Translations under genes and position numbers: made by a program
Source: Rhizobiaceae bacterium
GTDB taxonomy: Bacteria; Pseudomonadota; Alphaproteobacteria; Rhizobiales; Rhizobiaceae
Assembly (NCBI GenBank): GCA_019635795.1
Contig: JAHBYV010000001.1
Span: 62,001-126,000, forward strand
Direction: 5' to 3'
Length of the DNA stretch: 64,000 nucleotides
Shown here: positions 35,819 to 46,592 of the stretch, in pieces
Layout: the number at the start of each line of letters is the position of its first letter
How positions within the stretch are numbered: the first letter of the stretch is position 1
The notes under the pieces: model-generated
Seen by the model: only the letters and a program-made list of their open reading frames with translations
Told to the model about the DNA's origin: nothing
Database searches by the model: none

Positions 35819-37009
35819 ATGGCAACACAAGAAGTGTTACCGGCAGAGCGATCCGAAAGGGTCTCCCTGCTTCACGACCCGCGAGCGCGCAGCATATTCT
35901 TTCAGGTGCTCATCATCGCGGTTCTGGCCTTGGGCGGATGGTGGATTGTTGACAACACAATCGAAAACCTTCGCAGGTCCAACATTCAGACAGGTTTTGG
36001 ATTTTTGAACGGGCGCGCGGGATTTGACATCCTGACGTCGCTGATTCCGTATTCGTCGGATTCAACCTTCGGTCGCGCAATCGTTGTTGGCGTTCTGAAC
36101 ACGGCGCTGGTCGCGGTCACCGGCATCATTGCAGCTACGATTATCGGTTTCCTTGTAGGTATTGGCAGGCTCTCAAAAAACTGGCTGATCCGCAAACTGG
36201 CCACCGTTTATGTGGAATTGTTCCGTAACATTCCGCCGCTGCTGGTCATTTTGTTCTGGTATCAAGGGGTGTTGTCCCTGCTGCCTGCCGTGCGCGAAAG
36301 CTATTCGCTTCCATTGGGATCATTCCTGAATAATCGTGGCTTTTACCTTCCGCGGCCAGTGTGGGGAGAGGGTGCTTGGCTCGTTCTTGCCGGCCTGGCA
36401 TTGGGCATTGTTTTCAGCTTGCTTGTGTCGCGGTGGGCGCGGGCCCGGCAGATGGAAACAGGTCAGCAATTTCCGGTTTTCCTCACCAGCCTTGCTCTGA
36501 TTGTTGGAATGCCGCTTCTTGGCTTCATCTTCGCGGGATTTCCGCTGACATTCGACATGCCGCAGAAGGGAACCTTCAACCTGACCGGCGGCGCGAACAT
36601 AAAGCCTGAATTCCTGTCACTGTTTTTGGCGCTTTCATTCTACACCGCTGCATTCATCGCAGAGATTGTCCGTGCGGGCATCATGGGTGTACCTCGCGGC
36701 CAGACGGAGGCTTATTCGGCGCTGGGGCTTAGCCCATCGCAAGGGCTTCGGCTGGTTGTCATACCGCAGGCCATGCGGATCATTATTCCGCCGCTGACGA
36801 GCCAATATCTGAATCTGACAAAGAACTCGTCGCTCGCCGTGGCAATCGGTTATCCCGACCTCTATGCGATTGGCGGCACGATCCTGAACCAGACGGGTCA
36901 GGCGATCGAAGTGGTCGTCATATTCATGTGTGTCTACCTGAGCCTTAGCATTCTGACGTCGTTGTTCATGAACTGGTTCAACGGCAAGATGGCGTTGAAG
37001 GAGAGATAA
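35819..37009 (+). CDS. aapQ: General L-amino acid ABC transporter, permease AapQ
   Basis: Inner-membrane permease of the Aap importer, 396 residues from ATG 35819 (AAAGGGGAA upstream; an earlier ATG at 35789 lacks one). It has several membrane helices and the HisM-type loop EIVRAGIMGVPRGQTEAYSALGLSPSQGLRLVVIPQAMR that contacts the ATPase. The large extra periplasmic part in the middle (about 170-280) is a feature of AapQ/BztB. Followed three bases later by aapM. Confidence 0.95.
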   Translation: MATQEVLPAERSERVSLLHDPRARSIFFQVLIIAVLALGGWWIVDNTIENLRRSNIQTGFGFLNGRAGFDILTSLIPYSSDSTFGRAIVVGVLNTALVAVTGIIAATIIGFLVGIGRLSKNWLIRKLATVYVELFRNIPPLLVILFWYQGVLSLLPAVRESYSLPLGSFLNNRGFYLPRPVWGEGAWLVLAGLALGIVFSLLVSRWARARQMETGQQFPVFLTSLALIVGMPLLGFIFAGFPLTFDMPQKGTFNLTGGANIKPEFLSLFLALSFYTAAFIAEIVRAGIMGVPRGQTEAYSALGLSPSQGLRLVVIPQAMRIIIPPLTSQYLNLTKNSSLAVAIGYPDLYAIGGTILNQTGQAIEVVVIFMCVYLSLSILTSLFMNWFNGKMALKER

Positions 37010-37012
37010 GCC

Positions 37013-38173
37013 ATGCAGGAACATGATCTTGCCTGGGTTCGCACCGAGATGGCATTGGCGCAGGCCGCGCCAAGCTCGGCTGTAGGCCCCGGCGCCTGGG
37101 TGCGCCGCAATCTCTTTGCATCGCCAATTGACAGCGTGCTGACGATAATGGCGGCGCTGGTTATCGCCTATTTCCTTCCGCAGGTTTTGAACTGGCTGTT
37201 CTTCAATGCGGTGTGGTCTGGCGCTGACCGCACAGCCTGTTTGACAACAGATCAGGGTGGGCAGTTGCCGTCTGGCTGGACTGGTGCCTGCTGGCCTTTC
37301 GTCGAAGCCCGGTTTGGCCAGTTTATGTTTGGCCGCTACCCGATCGATGAGCGTTGGCGGCCGATTTTGACAGGCGTCATATTTGTTGCCTTGCTGGTGC
37401 CTTTGCTTACGCCAAGCGCGCCATTCAAGCGGCTGAACGCAATACTGTTTTTTGCTGTGTTCCCGTTTGTCGCGTTCTTCCTGCTGGTTGGCGGCTACCT
37501 TGGCCTTCCTTATGTGGAAACCCCGCTTTGGGGCGGCCTGATGGTCACGCTGGTTATCTCCTATGTCGGCATCGTGGTTTCGCTTCCGTTGGGCGTGTTG
37601 CTCGCGCTCGGGCGACGCTCGAAAATGCCCATCATAAAGATGCTGAGCGTGATCTTCATCGAGGCTATTCGCGGCGTGCCTCTTGTGACGGTGCTGTTCA
37701 TGGCAAGCTTCATGTTGCCATTGTTCGTGCCTCCGGGAATGAGCTTTGACAAACTGTTGCGCGCCTTGATTGGCGTAGCGCTGTTCGCCTCGGCGTATAT
37801 GGCTGAAGTCGTGCGCGGCGGCCTTCAGGCCATCCCCAAGGGGCAGTATGAAGGCGCGGACTCGCTTGGCCTAGGTTACTGGCAGAAGATGTTTTTCATC
37901 GTCATGCCACAGGCATTGAAGCTGGTGATACCGGGCATCGTGAACACGTTTATCGGATTGTTCAAAGACACCACACTGGTTCTCATCATTTCGATGTTCG
38001 ATCTTCTGGGTGTGGTGAAGCAGAGTATTTCAGGTGATCCAACGTGGGCAACGCCACAAACGGCCAAAACAGGCTATGTCTTTGCTGCCGCGATCTTCTG
38101 GATCTTCTGCTTCGGCATGTCTCGCTACTCCATGTTCATGGAGCGGCGGCTTGATACAAGCCACCGGAAATAA
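37013..38173 (+). CDS. aapM: General L-amino acid ABC transporter, permease AapM
   Basis: Second permease of the Aap importer, 386 residues. A long N-terminal part with a periplasmic loop ([29 protein letters not shown], two to three cysteines) is followed by the conserved permease core with the coupling loop [39 protein letters not shown] and [21 protein letters not shown]. The ribosome site GAGAGATAAGCC overlaps the end of aapQ. Confidence 0.95.
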   Translation: MQEHDLAWVRTEMALAQAAPSSAVGPGAWVRRNLFASPIDSVLTIMAALVIAYFLPQVLNWLFFNAVWSGADRTACLTTDQGGQLPSGWTGACWPFVEARFGQFMFGRYPIDERWRPILTGVIFVALLVPLLTPSAPFKRLNAILFFAVFPFVAFFLLVGGYLGLPYVETPLWGGLMVTLVISYVGIVVSLPLGVLLALGRRSKMPIIKMLSVIFIEAIRGVPLVTVLFMASFMLPLFVPPGMSFDKLLRALIGVALFASAYMAEVVRGGLQAIPKGQYEGADSLGLGYWQKMFFIVMPQALKLVIPGIVNTFIGLFKDTTLVLIISMFDLLGVVKQSISGDPTWATPQTAKTGYVFAAAIFWIFCFGMSRYSMFMERRLDTSHRK

Positions 38174-38211
38174 CGGTGGCTAACCATGAAAACAGATAGG
38201 GGAATGCGCTG

Positions 38212-39015
38212 ATGTCCACCGAGAACGCTGTTGCTGCGGACGAGCTACAGGTCGATCCATCCAGAATGCAGATTTCTTCCACCGATGTGGCGGTTGAAAT
38301 TGTCGGAATGCACAAATGGTACGGTGAGTTTCATGTGCTGAAAGACATTAACCTCAAGGTTATGCGCGGCGAACGCATCGTTATTTGCGGCCCATCCGGT
38401 TCCGGCAAATCCACAATGATCCGTTGCATCAATCGCCTGGAAGAGCATCAGAAGGGTAAGATCATCGTCGACGGCAAGGAACTGACCAACGATCTGAAAA
38501 AGATCGACGAGGTGCGTCGCGAGGTTGGAATGGTCTTCCAGCACTTCAACCTTTTCCCGCATCTCACCATTCTGGAAAACTGCACGCTCGCTCCGATCTG
38601 GGTGCGCAAGATCCCGAAGAAGCAGGCAGAGGAAACTGCGATGCACTTCCTGCGCCGGGTTAAGATACCGGAACAGGCACACAAGTACCCGGGTCAGTTG
38701 TCTGGTGGCCAGCAGCAGCGCGTGGCTATCGCCCGTTCGCTATGCATGAACCCGCGTATTATGCTGTTCGACGAACCGACCTCCGCGCTTGATCCCGAAA
38801 TGATCAAGGAAGTTCTGGATACGATGGTGGGATTGGCCGAGGAAGGCATGACCATGTTGTGCGTGACGCACGAAATGGGCTTTGCCCGCAAGGTTGCCAA
38901 TCGCGTGATCTTCATGGATGCCGGTCAGATCGTGGAGCAGAATACGCCGAAGGAATTCTTCGACAATCCGCAGCATGAGCGCACGAAGCTGTTCCTCAGC
39001 CAGATTCTGCATTGA
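38212..39015 (+). CDS. aapP: General L-amino acid ABC transporter, ATPase
   Basis: ATPase of the Aap importer, 267 residues, of the polar-amino-acid GlnQ/HisP group. Walker [11 protein letters not shown]-loop [16 protein letters not shown], signature [15 protein letters not shown], Walker [16 protein letters not shown] and switch His in [19 protein letters not shown]. It ends the aapJQMP operon; a GC-rich hairpin follows. Confidence 0.97.
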   Translation: MSTENAVAADELQVDPSRMQISSTDVAVEIVGMHKWYGEFHVLKDINLKVMRGERIVICGPSGSGKSTMIRCINRLEEHQKGKIIVDGKELTNDLKKIDEVRREVGMVFQHFNLFPHLTILENCTLAPIWVRKIPKKQAEETAMHFLRRVKIPEQAHKYPGQLSGGQQQRVAIARSLCMNPRIMLFDEPTSALDPEMIKEVLDTMVGLAEEGMTMLCVTHEMGFARKVANRVIFMDAGQIVEQNTPKEFFDNPQHERTKLFLSQILH

Positions 39016-39028
39016 TTCAAAGAGTATC

Positions 39029-39056
39029 GGGGCGGCGCTTCTTCAGGCGCCGTCCC
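39029..39056. terminator. Convergent terminator between aapP and the flavin monooxygenase
   Basis: A 10-bp stem GGGGCGGCGC/GCGCCGTCCC (one G-T pair) with an 8-base loop. It overlaps the monooxygenase stop codon. No long T-run, so it may act mainly as a barrier to read-through. Confidence 0.65.
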
Positions 39057-40239
39057 AGCCATAAAGCCAATCCAGATCAGACATAAGGGATTCGGGGCTG
39101 CGAAGTCTCAGAACGAGATCGCGGCCAATGGCGGCTGGTCCACGCGCGTGCCACACAAATTGGTTAAACGCGCCGCGGCGCGCAACACGCAGAACGCGCC
39201 GTCGCCGCTCGATTGTCCACCTTTGCAATGCCATTTCCAGATTGTCCGAACCGGAAAGCTGACTGGCCAGAGTCGCTGCGTCCTCAATCGCCGTAGCCGC
39301 GCCCTGTGCCGCAAATGGCGACATCGCATGTGCTGCGTCACCAATGAGAGCCAGGCCGGATGGCGCTGACCACGGCGCATCAAGATCAGCCACATGAATC
39401 GGCCAGGCGAGCCACTCGCCACCATCGTGCACAAGCGCAGACAAAGCCGAAAAAGTACCTTCCAGCGCTTTGGTGAGAGGGGAATGGTCACCTTTCAGGC
39501 TCCAGCCTGTCGCCATCTCGCGGCGCGTCGGCGTGAAGGCTACCACGTTGAACGCTGTTCCGCTTTTCACGGGATAGACGATCATATGGAAACTGGAATG
39601 CAAAATAGCAGTCACGCTCCGGCTTGATACAAACCTCACCAGCGCTTGCACGGACTGCGCATCTGCCGAAAATGTCCGACGCCACGCGACTTGCCCGATG
39701 AACCGGCTCTGCCCCGTCTTGCCCGAAAGCGAACGAACCGTTGACCAGACGCCATCGGCCCCGATGACAAGCCGACCCTCTTTGCGTCCACTTTGGGTGA
39801 CAAGTGCCGGGGAAGGCCCCTCCAGATCGATATCCTCAACGGACATGCCGGTGTGAAGCGAAATACGATCTTGTTTTGAAACAGCGTTAAGCAAGGCGCG
39901 CTGCAAATCAGCCCTGTGGGAAACCAGATAGGGCGCTCCCCACCGTGCCCTTGCGGCGCGGCCAAGGGGAACGCGGGCAATCTCGTGCAAATCCTCTGCT
40001 CGCCGCAAAACAACGGCATCCGGCTCCACGGCCGTTTCCATCAACTCATCGAGTACGCCGAGGCGGGAAAGAATACGTGTAGCATTGGGCGAAAGCTGCA
40101 AACCCGCGCCAACTTCCTCAAGTTGGAGGGCCCGCTCAAATATGGCCACCTGAGCCCCGCGCTGCGCAAAGCAAAGCGCAGCTGAAAGCCCGGCAACACC
40201 TGCACCGGCAATGAGTATGCGATGTGGCTCAGTGCCCAT
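39043..40239 (-). CDS. FAD-dependent monooxygenase (salicylate hydroxylase-like)
   Basis: A 398-residue class A flavoprotein monooxygenase: FAD-binding GxGxxG in RILIAGAGVAGLSAALCFAQRG, the second flavin/NADH motif LVIGADGVWSTVRSL, and the GD motif LALIGDAAHAMSPFAAQGAATAIEDAATLA. It most resembles salicylate-hydroxylase-type enzymes, but the substrate cannot be read. It lies 23 bp after the zinc-finger gene on the same strand, and the two are probably co-transcribed. Confidence 0.9.
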   Translation of the reverse strand: MGTEPHRILIAGAGVAGLSAALCFAQRGAQVAIFERALQLEEVGAGLQLSPNATRILSRLGVLDELMETAVEPDAVVLRRAEDLHEIARVPLGRAARARWGAPYLVSHRADLQRALLNAVSKQDRISLHTGMSVEDIDLEGPSPALVTQSGRKEGRLVIGADGVWSTVRSLSGKTGQSRFIGQVAWRRTFSADAQSVQALVRFVSSRSVTAILHSSFHMIVYPVKSGTAFNVVAFTPTRREMATGWSLKGDHSPLTKALEGTFSALSALVHDGGEWLAWPIHVADLDAPWSAPSGLALIGDAAHAMSPFAAQGAATAIEDAATLASQLSGSDNLEMALQRWTIERRRRVLRVARRGAFNQFVWHARGPAAIGRDLVLRLRSPESLMSDLDWLYGWDGA

Positions 40240-40262
40240 GAATGGCCTGCCGGCCAGCGCCG

Positions 40263-40508
40263 TCAGGCGGCGTGGTCGAGATAAGCGCAGCCTTCTGGAA
40301 TGGTCTTTTCCGGGCTGAGCGACGGGTTATAGCGAAACAGGGTTGAGCAATAGGGGCAAACCATGTCGCGATCATCGCCGAGATCGAGAAACACATGCGG
40401 ATGGTCGAAAGGCGGATTAGCGCCCATGCACATGAATTCGGTCACGCCGATTTCGATGGTCGCATAGCCTCCGTCATTGTGGAAATGTGGGATTGTTCCC
40501 CCAGCCAT
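40263..40508 (-). CDS. Small zinc-finger protein (NDUFS6-like CHCC type)
   Basis: An 81-residue protein. The start at 40508 (MAGGTIPHFHNDGGY) has AAGGAG upstream; an extension to 40586 is not family-like. Zinc ligands are visible as MCMG..., HPHVFLDL and the CPYC of DMVCPYCSTLFRYN, the pattern of the zf-CHCC family related to the mitochondrial complex I subunit NDUFS6. Bacterial members are common in alphaproteobacteria; a complex I link is inferred. Confidence 0.85.
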   Translation of the reverse strand: MAGGTIPHFHNDGGYATIEIGVTEFMCMGANPPFDHPHVFLDLGDDRDMVCPYCSTLFRYNPSLSPEKTIPEGCAYLDHAA

Positions 40509-40663
40509 GCCAAAGCTCCTTGTCGAACGCCGGTCACATGCGTTTGGAACAATTCGGCGCGCATTGCAAGAAGGTCGAAGCGGCACTTCATGTCACAGGC
40601 ACGTAACGAAACTGTCGCAAAACGCTGACAAATGAATAGAGTGGTGTCGTTGTGGATCGAGAG

Positions 40664-42853
40664 ATGAATGAATTGAAGCCGTTTATGGTGGATATAGCCG
40701 CAAAGCTTGCGGCTGACGGAGAGGCGGACGGGAACCCGGACCGATTCGTGAACCGGGAGTTTTCCTGGCTCCAGTTCAATCGCCGTGTGCTTGAAGAATC
40801 GGAAAACACCTCGCACCCGCTGCTGGAACGCGTTCGGTTTCTCTCTATCTCGGCAACGAACCTTGATGAATTTTTCATGGTACGGGTTGCCGGCCTTGCC
40901 GGGCAGGTGCGGCAGGGCATTGTTATTCGCAGCCCGGACGGGCGCACGCCTCAGGAGCAACTCAACTATCTTTTGCTTGAAGTTGGGCGGCTGCAGGAAG
41001 ATCAGCACAAGAGTTTCGATAACCTCACAGCGCTTCTGAAAAAGGAGCATATCGAGATCGTTGCGCCCGATGCGCTTTCCAAGGACGAGCGTGTATGGCT
41101 GGAAGATCATTTCAGGGAACAGATTTTCCCTGTTCTTACGCCGCTCTCCATTGATCCTGCGCACCCGTTCCCTTTCATCCCCAATCTCGGCTTTTCTATC
41201 GCGCTGCAACTTCGCCACCTGCGCAACAGCGAAGAAATGTCTGCGCTGCTGCGCTTGCCGGTCGCGCTGCGCCGTTTCATCCGATTGCCGGACAAAAAGA
41301 AGAATGTGCGCTTCATCACGCTGGAAGACACGGTCGGGCTTTTCGTAAGCAAGCTGTTTCCCGGCTATTCAGTGAAGGGCTCGGGCACATTCCGGATCAT
41401 CCGCGATAGCGACATTGAGGTCGCAGAAGAATCGGAAGACCTCGTACAGCTCTTCGAAACGGCGCTGAAGCGCCGTCGCCGCGGCTCGGTTATACGGATC
41501 GAGTTTGATAGCCACATGCCATCTGAATTGCGCGAATTCGTAGCTCAGGAACTTGGCGTCGCTGCAAGTCGCGTCAGCGTTCTGAAAGGCATTCTGGCGA
41601 TCAACCAGATTTCCGAACTCGTTGCAGTGGCGCGCGACGATTTGAAATTCACCCCGTACAATCCCCGTTTCCCCGAACGAATCCGCGATCACGGCGGCGA
41701 TTGTTTTGCGGGAATTCGCGAGAAGGACATCATTGTTCACCACCCATATGAATCGTTCGACGTGGTGGTTCAGTTCCTGCGGCAGGCGGCGGCAGACCCC
41801 GAAGTAGTAGCGATCAAGCAGACGCTTTATCGAACCTCGAATGACAGCCCGATCGTTCGCGCGCTCGTGGATGCTGCGGAGGCGGGCAAGTCTGTTACCG
41901 CGCTGGTTGAACTAAAGGCGCGTTTTGACGAAGAGGCCAATATTCGCTGGGCGCGCGATCTGGAACGCGCCGGTGTGCAGGTCGTGTTCGGCTTCATGGA
42001 GCTGAAAACACACGCGAAAATGTCGCTCGTGGTCAGGCGCGAAGAAGGCAAACTGCGCAATTACGTCCACCTTGGCACGGGCAACTATCACCCGATCACT
42101 GCGCGTATTTACACCGACCTGTCGTTTTTCACGACCGATGACCAGATTGCTCGTGATGTGGCGTTGATCTTCAATTTTATTACGGGCTATGCCGAGCCTG
42201 TGCAGGAAATGTGCATTGCTGTTTCGCCGTTCACGCTGCGGAACCGCATTATCAGCCATATCGAGCAGGAAATTGTCCATGCGCAAGAAGGGCGTCCGGC
42301 GCGCATCTGGATGAAGATGAACTCGCTCGTTGATCCTCAAATCATAGACGCACTTTATGCGGCCAGCCGCGCCGGGGTGGAGGTGGAGCTGGTGGTGCGT
42401 GGCATTTGCTGCCTGCGGCCACAGGTTCCGGGCCTTTCTGACAACATCAGGGTTAAATCCATCGTCGGGCGCTTCCTGGAGCACAGCCGCATTTACTGTT
42501 TCGGGAACGGGCACGGTCTGCCATCCGACGAAGCCATTGTTTATATTTCATCGGCAGACCTGATGCCGAGAAATCTGGACAGGCGCGTTGAATGTATGGT
42601 TCCGATTCGCAACAAGACTGTGCATGAGCAGGTTCTAAACCAGATCATGCTGGGCAATCTCGTGGACAACCAGCAAAGTTTTGAGCTACTGGCCGACGGC
42701 ACCTCGCGACGCGTGGTGCTGGAAGAAGGCGAGGAACCTTTTAACGCGCAGGAGTATTTCATGACGAACCCAAGCCTGTCTGGCCGCGGTGACGCTCTGA
42801 AATCTCACGCGCCGAAGAGAATCGCACAGTACAAGCGGCGCAAGAAGGCATAA
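40664..42853 (+). CDS. ppk: Polyphosphate kinase 1
   Basis: Makes inorganic polyphosphate from ATP reversibly. 729 residues from ATG 40664 (GAGAG just upstream); a GTG at 40652 would add four. The N-terminal domain starts [19 protein letters not shown] and [13 protein letters not shown]. The two catalytic histidines are found in [14 protein letters not shown] (about 448) and [12 protein letters not shown] (about 606), matching E. coli His435 and His592. ppx follows after 5 bp, so synthesis and breakdown are co-expressed. Confidence 0.97.
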   Translation: MNELKPFMVDIAAKLAADGEADGNPDRFVNREFSWLQFNRRVLEESENTSHPLLERVRFLSISATNLDEFFMVRVAGLAGQVRQGIVIRSPDGRTPQEQLNYLLLEVGRLQEDQHKSFDNLTALLKKEHIEIVAPDALSKDERVWLEDHFREQIFPVLTPLSIDPAHPFPFIPNLGFSIALQLRHLRNSEEMSALLRLPVALRRFIRLPDKKKNVRFITLEDTVGLFVSKLFPGYSVKGSGTFRIIRDSDIEVAEESEDLVQLFETALKRRRRGSVIRIEFDSHMPSELREFVAQELGVAASRVSVLKGILAINQISELVAVARDDLKFTPYNPRFPERIRDHGGDCFAGIREKDIIVHHPYESFDVVVQFLRQAAADPEVVAIKQTLYRTSNDSPIVRALVDAAEAGKSVTALVELKARFDEEANIRWARDLERAGVQVVFGFMELKTHAKMSLVVRREEGKLRNYVHLGTGNYHPITARIYTDLSFFTTDDQIARDVALIFNFITGYAEPVQEMCIAVSPFTLRNRIISHIEQEIVHAQEGRPARIWMKMNSLVDPQIIDALYAASRAGVEVELVVRGICCLRPQVPGLSDNIRVKSIVGRFLEHSRIYCFGNGHGLPSDEAIVYISSADLMPRNLDRRVECMVPIRNKTVHEQVLNQIMLGNLVDNQQSFELLADGTSRRVVLEEGEEPFNAQEYFMTNPSLSGRGDALKSHAPKRIAQYKRRKKA

Positions 42854-42858
42854 AAGTT

Positions 42859-44394
42859 TTGATTGAACGCTCGCAGGGACGGCTACGGGACCGCCGACCC
42901 GTCTCAGTCATCGATATCGGGTCCAACTCCATCCGCCTTGTGGTCTACGAGGGGTTGGTGCGCTCGCCCACCACCTTTTTCAATGAGAAGATGCTCGCAG
43001 GCCTTGGACGCGGGATTGTCAGCACGGGAATGCTGGACCCGGAGGCAGTAACTCGGTCGCTGGAAGAATTCAGGCGGTTTCGCGCTCTGTCTGAACAGGC
43101 TGGCGCGCGGGAACTCTACGTTGTTGCTACGGCAGCCGCACGCGAAGCCGCCAACGGACCTGATTTCATTCAGCGCGCAGAAGCAATTCTGGGCACCGAG
43201 ATCAAGGTGCTGTCGGGCCGCGAAGAGGCTTTTTTCTCGGCAACAGGGATCATTGCCGGCTTTCGGGATCCTGACGGTATTGTGGGCGATCTTGGCGGCG
43301 GCAGCCTGGAACTGGTCGATATTCTCGGTCGGGGCATCGGCGATGGCATTACCTTGCCACTTGGCGGCCTTCGCTTGCAGGACATGTCGAAGGGTTCTCT
43401 GCTTCAGGCAAAGAAAATTGCCCGGCAGGAACTTGCCGCAGCAAAGTTGCTGCAAGGCGGTGAGGGCAGGGTGTTTTACGCAGTGGGCGGAACCTGGCGT
43501 AACCTTGCGCGACTTCATATGCACGCCACCGGCTATCCGCTTGCAATCATGCACAATTACGAAATGGATGTCGCGCAATCCATGGATTTTCTGGCGATGG
43601 TGGCGGCTGGAAACATCGACCGCATGGCAGGCATCGAAGCTGTATCCAAAAGCCGTCGCGCCCTCCTTGCCTACGGCGCGATAGTGCTGCGCGAAATTGT
43701 CGATCGCATGAAGCCGTCGAAGATCGTGCTATCGGCTACGGGCGTGCGTGAGGGTTATCTTTATTCGCTTCTGCCTGTGCGCGAGCAGCGCGAGGACCCT
43801 TTGATTTCTGCCGCGGAAGAACTTGCGGTGTTGCGCGCGCGCTCGGTTGAACATTCGCACGAGCTGGTTGATTGGACTGCGGAGTCGTTTCGGGTTTTCG
43901 AAATTGATGAAACGCAGGATGAAGCGCGTTACCGCGAGGCAGCCTGCCTGCTGGCCGATATTGGCTGGCGCGCGCATCCTGAATATCGCGGAACGCAATC
44001 GCTCAATATCATTGCCAACGCGTCGTTTACCGGAGTTGACCATCCCGGACGCGCTTATCTGGCGCTTTCCAGCCTGTTCCGCCATGAAGGCATCTTCAAC
44101 GATTCGGCAGCCAGCACTGATTTGTTGCGATTGGCCACGCCCCGATATCTGGAGCGCGCCCGCATACTGGCCGCACTGTTGCGCGTCGGCTATCTGCTTT
44201 CTGCGTCAATGTCGGGCGTAATCCCGCGCCTGCGGTGGGAGAAGCGGGAAAACGGCACTCTGGCGCTTGTCATTCCCGCAGACGAGGCCGCGCTTTATGG
44301 CGAAAGGCCGGTCGGGAGACTTGCTCAACTGGCAAAGCTTACCGGCAAGAAGCTGGTGCTGCAGGTCGATAGCGGCAAGGTGTCAGGCAAGTAA
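42859..44394 (+). CDS. ppx: Exopolyphosphatase (Ppx/GppA family)
   Basis: Degrades polyphosphate (or pppGpp in some members). The product is 511 residues with the actin-like ATPase-fold motifs SVIDIGSNSIRLVVYEG at the N-terminus, IVGDLGGGSLELVDI and SATGVREGYLYSLL. The C-terminal third is the extra helical domain usual in alphaproteobacterial Ppx. No ATG is available; TTG at 42859 with AGAAGG ten bases upstream is the best start. Confidence 0.94.
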   Translation: MIERSQGRLRDRRPVSVIDIGSNSIRLVVYEGLVRSPTTFFNEKMLAGLGRGIVSTGMLDPEAVTRSLEEFRRFRALSEQAGARELYVVATAAAREAANGPDFIQRAEAILGTEIKVLSGREEAFFSATGIIAGFRDPDGIVGDLGGGSLELVDILGRGIGDGITLPLGGLRLQDMSKGSLLQAKKIARQELAAAKLLQGGEGRVFYAVGGTWRNLARLHMHATGYPLAIMHNYEMDVAQSMDFLAMVAAGNIDRMAGIEAVSKSRRALLAYGAIVLREIVDRMKPSKIVLSATGVREGYLYSLLPVREQREDPLISAAEELAVLRARSVEHSHELVDWTAESFRVFEIDETQDEARYREAACLLADIGWRAHPEYRGTQSLNIIANASFTGVDHPGRAYLALSSLFRHEGIFNDSAASTDLLRLATPRYLERARILAALLRVGYLLSASMSGVIPRLRWEKRENGTLALVIPADEAALYGERPVGRLAQLAKLTGKKLVLQVDSGKVSGK

Positions 44395-44400
44395 AAGAAA

Positions 44401-44420
44401 GGCCCGCATTTTGGCGGGCC
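44401..44420. terminator. Bidirectional terminator between ppx and doxX-like gene
   Basis: Perfect stem GGCCCGC/GCGGGCC with the loop ATTTTG, flanked by AAAAGAAA and GTTTCCT. It lies in the 34-bp gap between the convergent genes. Confidence 0.82.
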
Positions 44421-44428
44421 GTTTCCTG

Positions 44429-44812
44429 TCAACCGCGTTTGGCGTCAACTGAATAGCTTCCCGCGCCGCTGGCTGCGAGCACAAGGAAGCCGCCAGCGAT
44501 TGCGAGGTTCTTCTGCGCGAGCAGCACTTGCATCGCATCAGCGAAATTGAGGTGGGCAACAGCCGTGGCGGCCAGTGTGAAAGCCGCAAGCACGAGGGCA
44601 ACAATGCGCGTTTGAAAGCCTACGAGAATTGCGAGGCCACCGAACAGCTCAAGCAAGCCAACAAGAATGGCAACGATTGTCGGGGCGGGGAGGCCAACGG
44701 ATGCGAAAAACTGTGCGGTTCCTGCAATGCCGGTCAGTTTTGAGAAGCCAGCAAGGATGAAAAGGACCGATAGGAACGCTCGGCCAATCAGGAGCAAGAG
44801 GTTAGGTGACAT
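44429..44812 (-). CDS. DoxX-family membrane protein
   Basis: A 127-residue, four-helix DoxX protein (LLLIGRAFLSVLFILAGFSKLTG; TIVAILVGLLELFGGLAILVGF; IVALVLAAFTLAATAVAHLNF; QVLLAQKNLAIAGGFLVLAAS). The family is often redox- or stress-linked and often controlled by HxlR, TetR or LysR regulators. No regulator gene is next to it, but two inverted repeats lie upstream (44882-44930). A short periplasmic or cytosolic tail ends the protein. Confidence 0.9.
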   Translation of the reverse strand: MSPNLLLLIGRAFLSVLFILAGFSKLTGIAGTAQFFASVGLPAPTIVAILVGLLELFGGLAILVGFQTRIVALVLAAFTLAATAVAHLNFADAMQVLLAQKNLAIAGGFLVLAASGAGSYSVDAKRG

Positions 44813-44881
44813 GACTTAAATCCCGGTTGATGTTGGAGCGTTAAATAACGCACCACGCTGCAATCCGCGAGCCATCACCTT

Positions 44882-44930
44882 TCGAACGCAATGTTCGATA
44901 TTAGTGAACGCCTAATTGGCAGGCGTTCAC
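44882..44930 (-). promoter_or_regulatory. Two inverted repeats upstream of the doxX-like gene
   Basis: Distal: GTGAACGCC-N9-GGCGTTCAC (44904-44930), perfect. Proximal: TCGAAC-N5-GTTCGA (44882-44898), perfect. They lie 70-118 bp upstream of the gene and 32 bp after fumC. Together they look like an operator region; the distal one could alternatively be the fumC terminator, but no T-run follows it. Confidence 0.55.
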
Positions 44931-44961
44931 AATAATCATCGACCGGGAGGGATAGCAGGGC

Positions 44962-46356
44962 TCAGCCCGGCTTTGTCATCTCTTCCGCGCGCACGATCCG
45001 GTCATAATCAGCCTCGGTAACGAGTCCGGTAGCCAAGGCTTCCTCGCGCAAAGTCGTGCCGTTTTTGTGAGCCGTTTTGGCGATCTTGGCGGCAGCGTCG
45101 TAACCGATGGTTGGCGCGAGGGCGGTGACCAGCATCAGCGACCGTTCAAGAGCCGCCTTGATATTGTCCTCACGAGCCTCGATGCCAACAACGCAATTGT
45201 CTGTGAAGGATATGGCAGCATCTGCCATCAACTGCACCGACTGCAGGAAATTGTAGGCCATTACAGGGTTGTAGACGTTCAATTCGAAATGTCCCTGACT
45301 ACCGGCAAAGGTGAGGGCAGCATTGTTGCCAAAAATCTGAACGCAAACCTGCGTTAGTGCCTCGCACTGCGTAGGATTGACCTTGCCTGGCATGATCGAA
45401 GAGCCTGGCTCGTTTTCCGGAAGCGCAAGTTCGCCAAGGCCGGAACGCGGCCCCGATCCAAGGAACCGGATGTCATTCGCGATTTTGTAAAGTGCTGCCG
45501 CCGCCGCGTTGATTGCGCCGTGCGAAAATACCATTGCATCATGTGCGGCCAACGCCTCAAACTTGTTTGGCGCGGTAACGAACGGCAGGCCGGTGATTGC
45601 AGCGATGCGGTCCGCAACTTTTTCAGCAAAACCGATAGGTGCATTGAGGCCGGTGCCGACGGCTGTGCCGCCCTGAGCCAGCTCATAGAGACCGGGAAGG
45701 GTGCTCTCGATACGCTTGATCGACGATGCAACCTGCGCCGCGTAGCCGCCAAACTCCTGACCCAACGTCAATGGCGTGGCATCCTGCGTATGCGTGCGGC
45801 CAATTTTGACTATGTTTTCGAACTGCTTCGCTTTCTGTTCGAGCGCTTTGTGCAGGTGCCGGAGTGCGGGGAGCAGGTCGTGGACGATCCGCTCTGCGCA
45901 AGCAACATGCATTGCGGTGGGATAGGTGTCGTTTGACGACTGGCTCATGTTGACATGGTCATTGGGATGGACGGGCTTCTTCGATCCCATTTCCCCGCCC
46001 AGCATCTCAATCGCCCGGTTGGAAATCACTTCATTGGCGTTCATATTGGACTGAGTGCCGGAGCCGGTCTGCCACACAACCAACGGGAAATGGTCGTTGA
46101 GCTTGCCGTCAATTACCTCCTGAGCGGCGTCAATGATTGCTGCACCAAGCTTCGGATCAAGCTTCTCCAGCGCCATGTTTGCTTCTGCGGCGGCGCGCTT
46201 CACGATGCCAAGCGCACGAACAACCGCCGCGGGCTGCTTTTCCCAGCCGATCTTGAAGTTGCCGAGTGATCGTTGCGCTTGCGCGCCCCAATAACGGTCG
46301 GCCGCCACTTCAATAGGGCCGAATGTATCGGTTTCTGTGCGTGTCTTGTTCGCCAC
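44962..46356 (-). CDS. fumC: Fumarate hydratase, class II
   Basis: Iron-independent fumarase of the TCA cycle. 464 residues from GTG 46356, chosen because CAGGAG lies six bases upstream and the family starts [22 protein letters not shown]; the ATG 60 bases upstream adds unconserved sequence. The signature [11 protein letters not shown] is present, together with the catalytic-His region [19 protein letters not shown] and the substrate motif [11 protein letters not shown]. It has its own promoter region and no operon partner. Confidence 0.97.
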   Translation of the reverse strand: MANKTRTETDTFGPIEVAADRYWGAQAQRSLGNFKIGWEKQPAAVVRALGIVKRAAAEANMALEKLDPKLGAAIIDAAQEVIDGKLNDHFPLVVWQTGSGTQSNMNANEVISNRAIEMLGGEMGSKKPVHPNDHVNMSQSSNDTYPTAMHVACAERIVHDLLPALRHLHKALEQKAKQFENIVKIGRTHTQDATPLTLGQEFGGYAAQVASSIKRIESTLPGLYELAQGGTAVGTGLNAPIGFAEKVADRIAAITGLPFVTAPNKFEALAAHDAMVFSHGAINAAAAALYKIANDIRFLGSGPRSGLGELALPENEPGSSIMPGKVNPTQCEALTQVCVQIFGNNAALTFAGSQGHFELNVYNPVMAYNFLQSVQLMADAAISFTDNCVVGIEAREDNIKAALERSLMLVTALAPTIGYDAAAKIAKTAHKNGTTLREEALATGLVTEADYDRIVRAEEMTKPG

Positions 46357-46592
46357 GGCAGGCTCCTGAACTGGGAAGATATACTGCCAGCGAACTAACC
46401 CTTCGGTGCGCTGCATTCAAGCCGCATAAGCATCTGAACCACAAACAAAATCGGTTAAATAGCCGGGAAAAAAATCAAAGGCGGAGGCATGATCCCGGAT
46501 TCTCATGCATGAGGAGTGCCGCGCTATAAGCAACGCTTGGGAGAGGGGCGTCCGGCCGAATGATTGCCGGTGAAGGCGGGGCCGTCCGAGCC

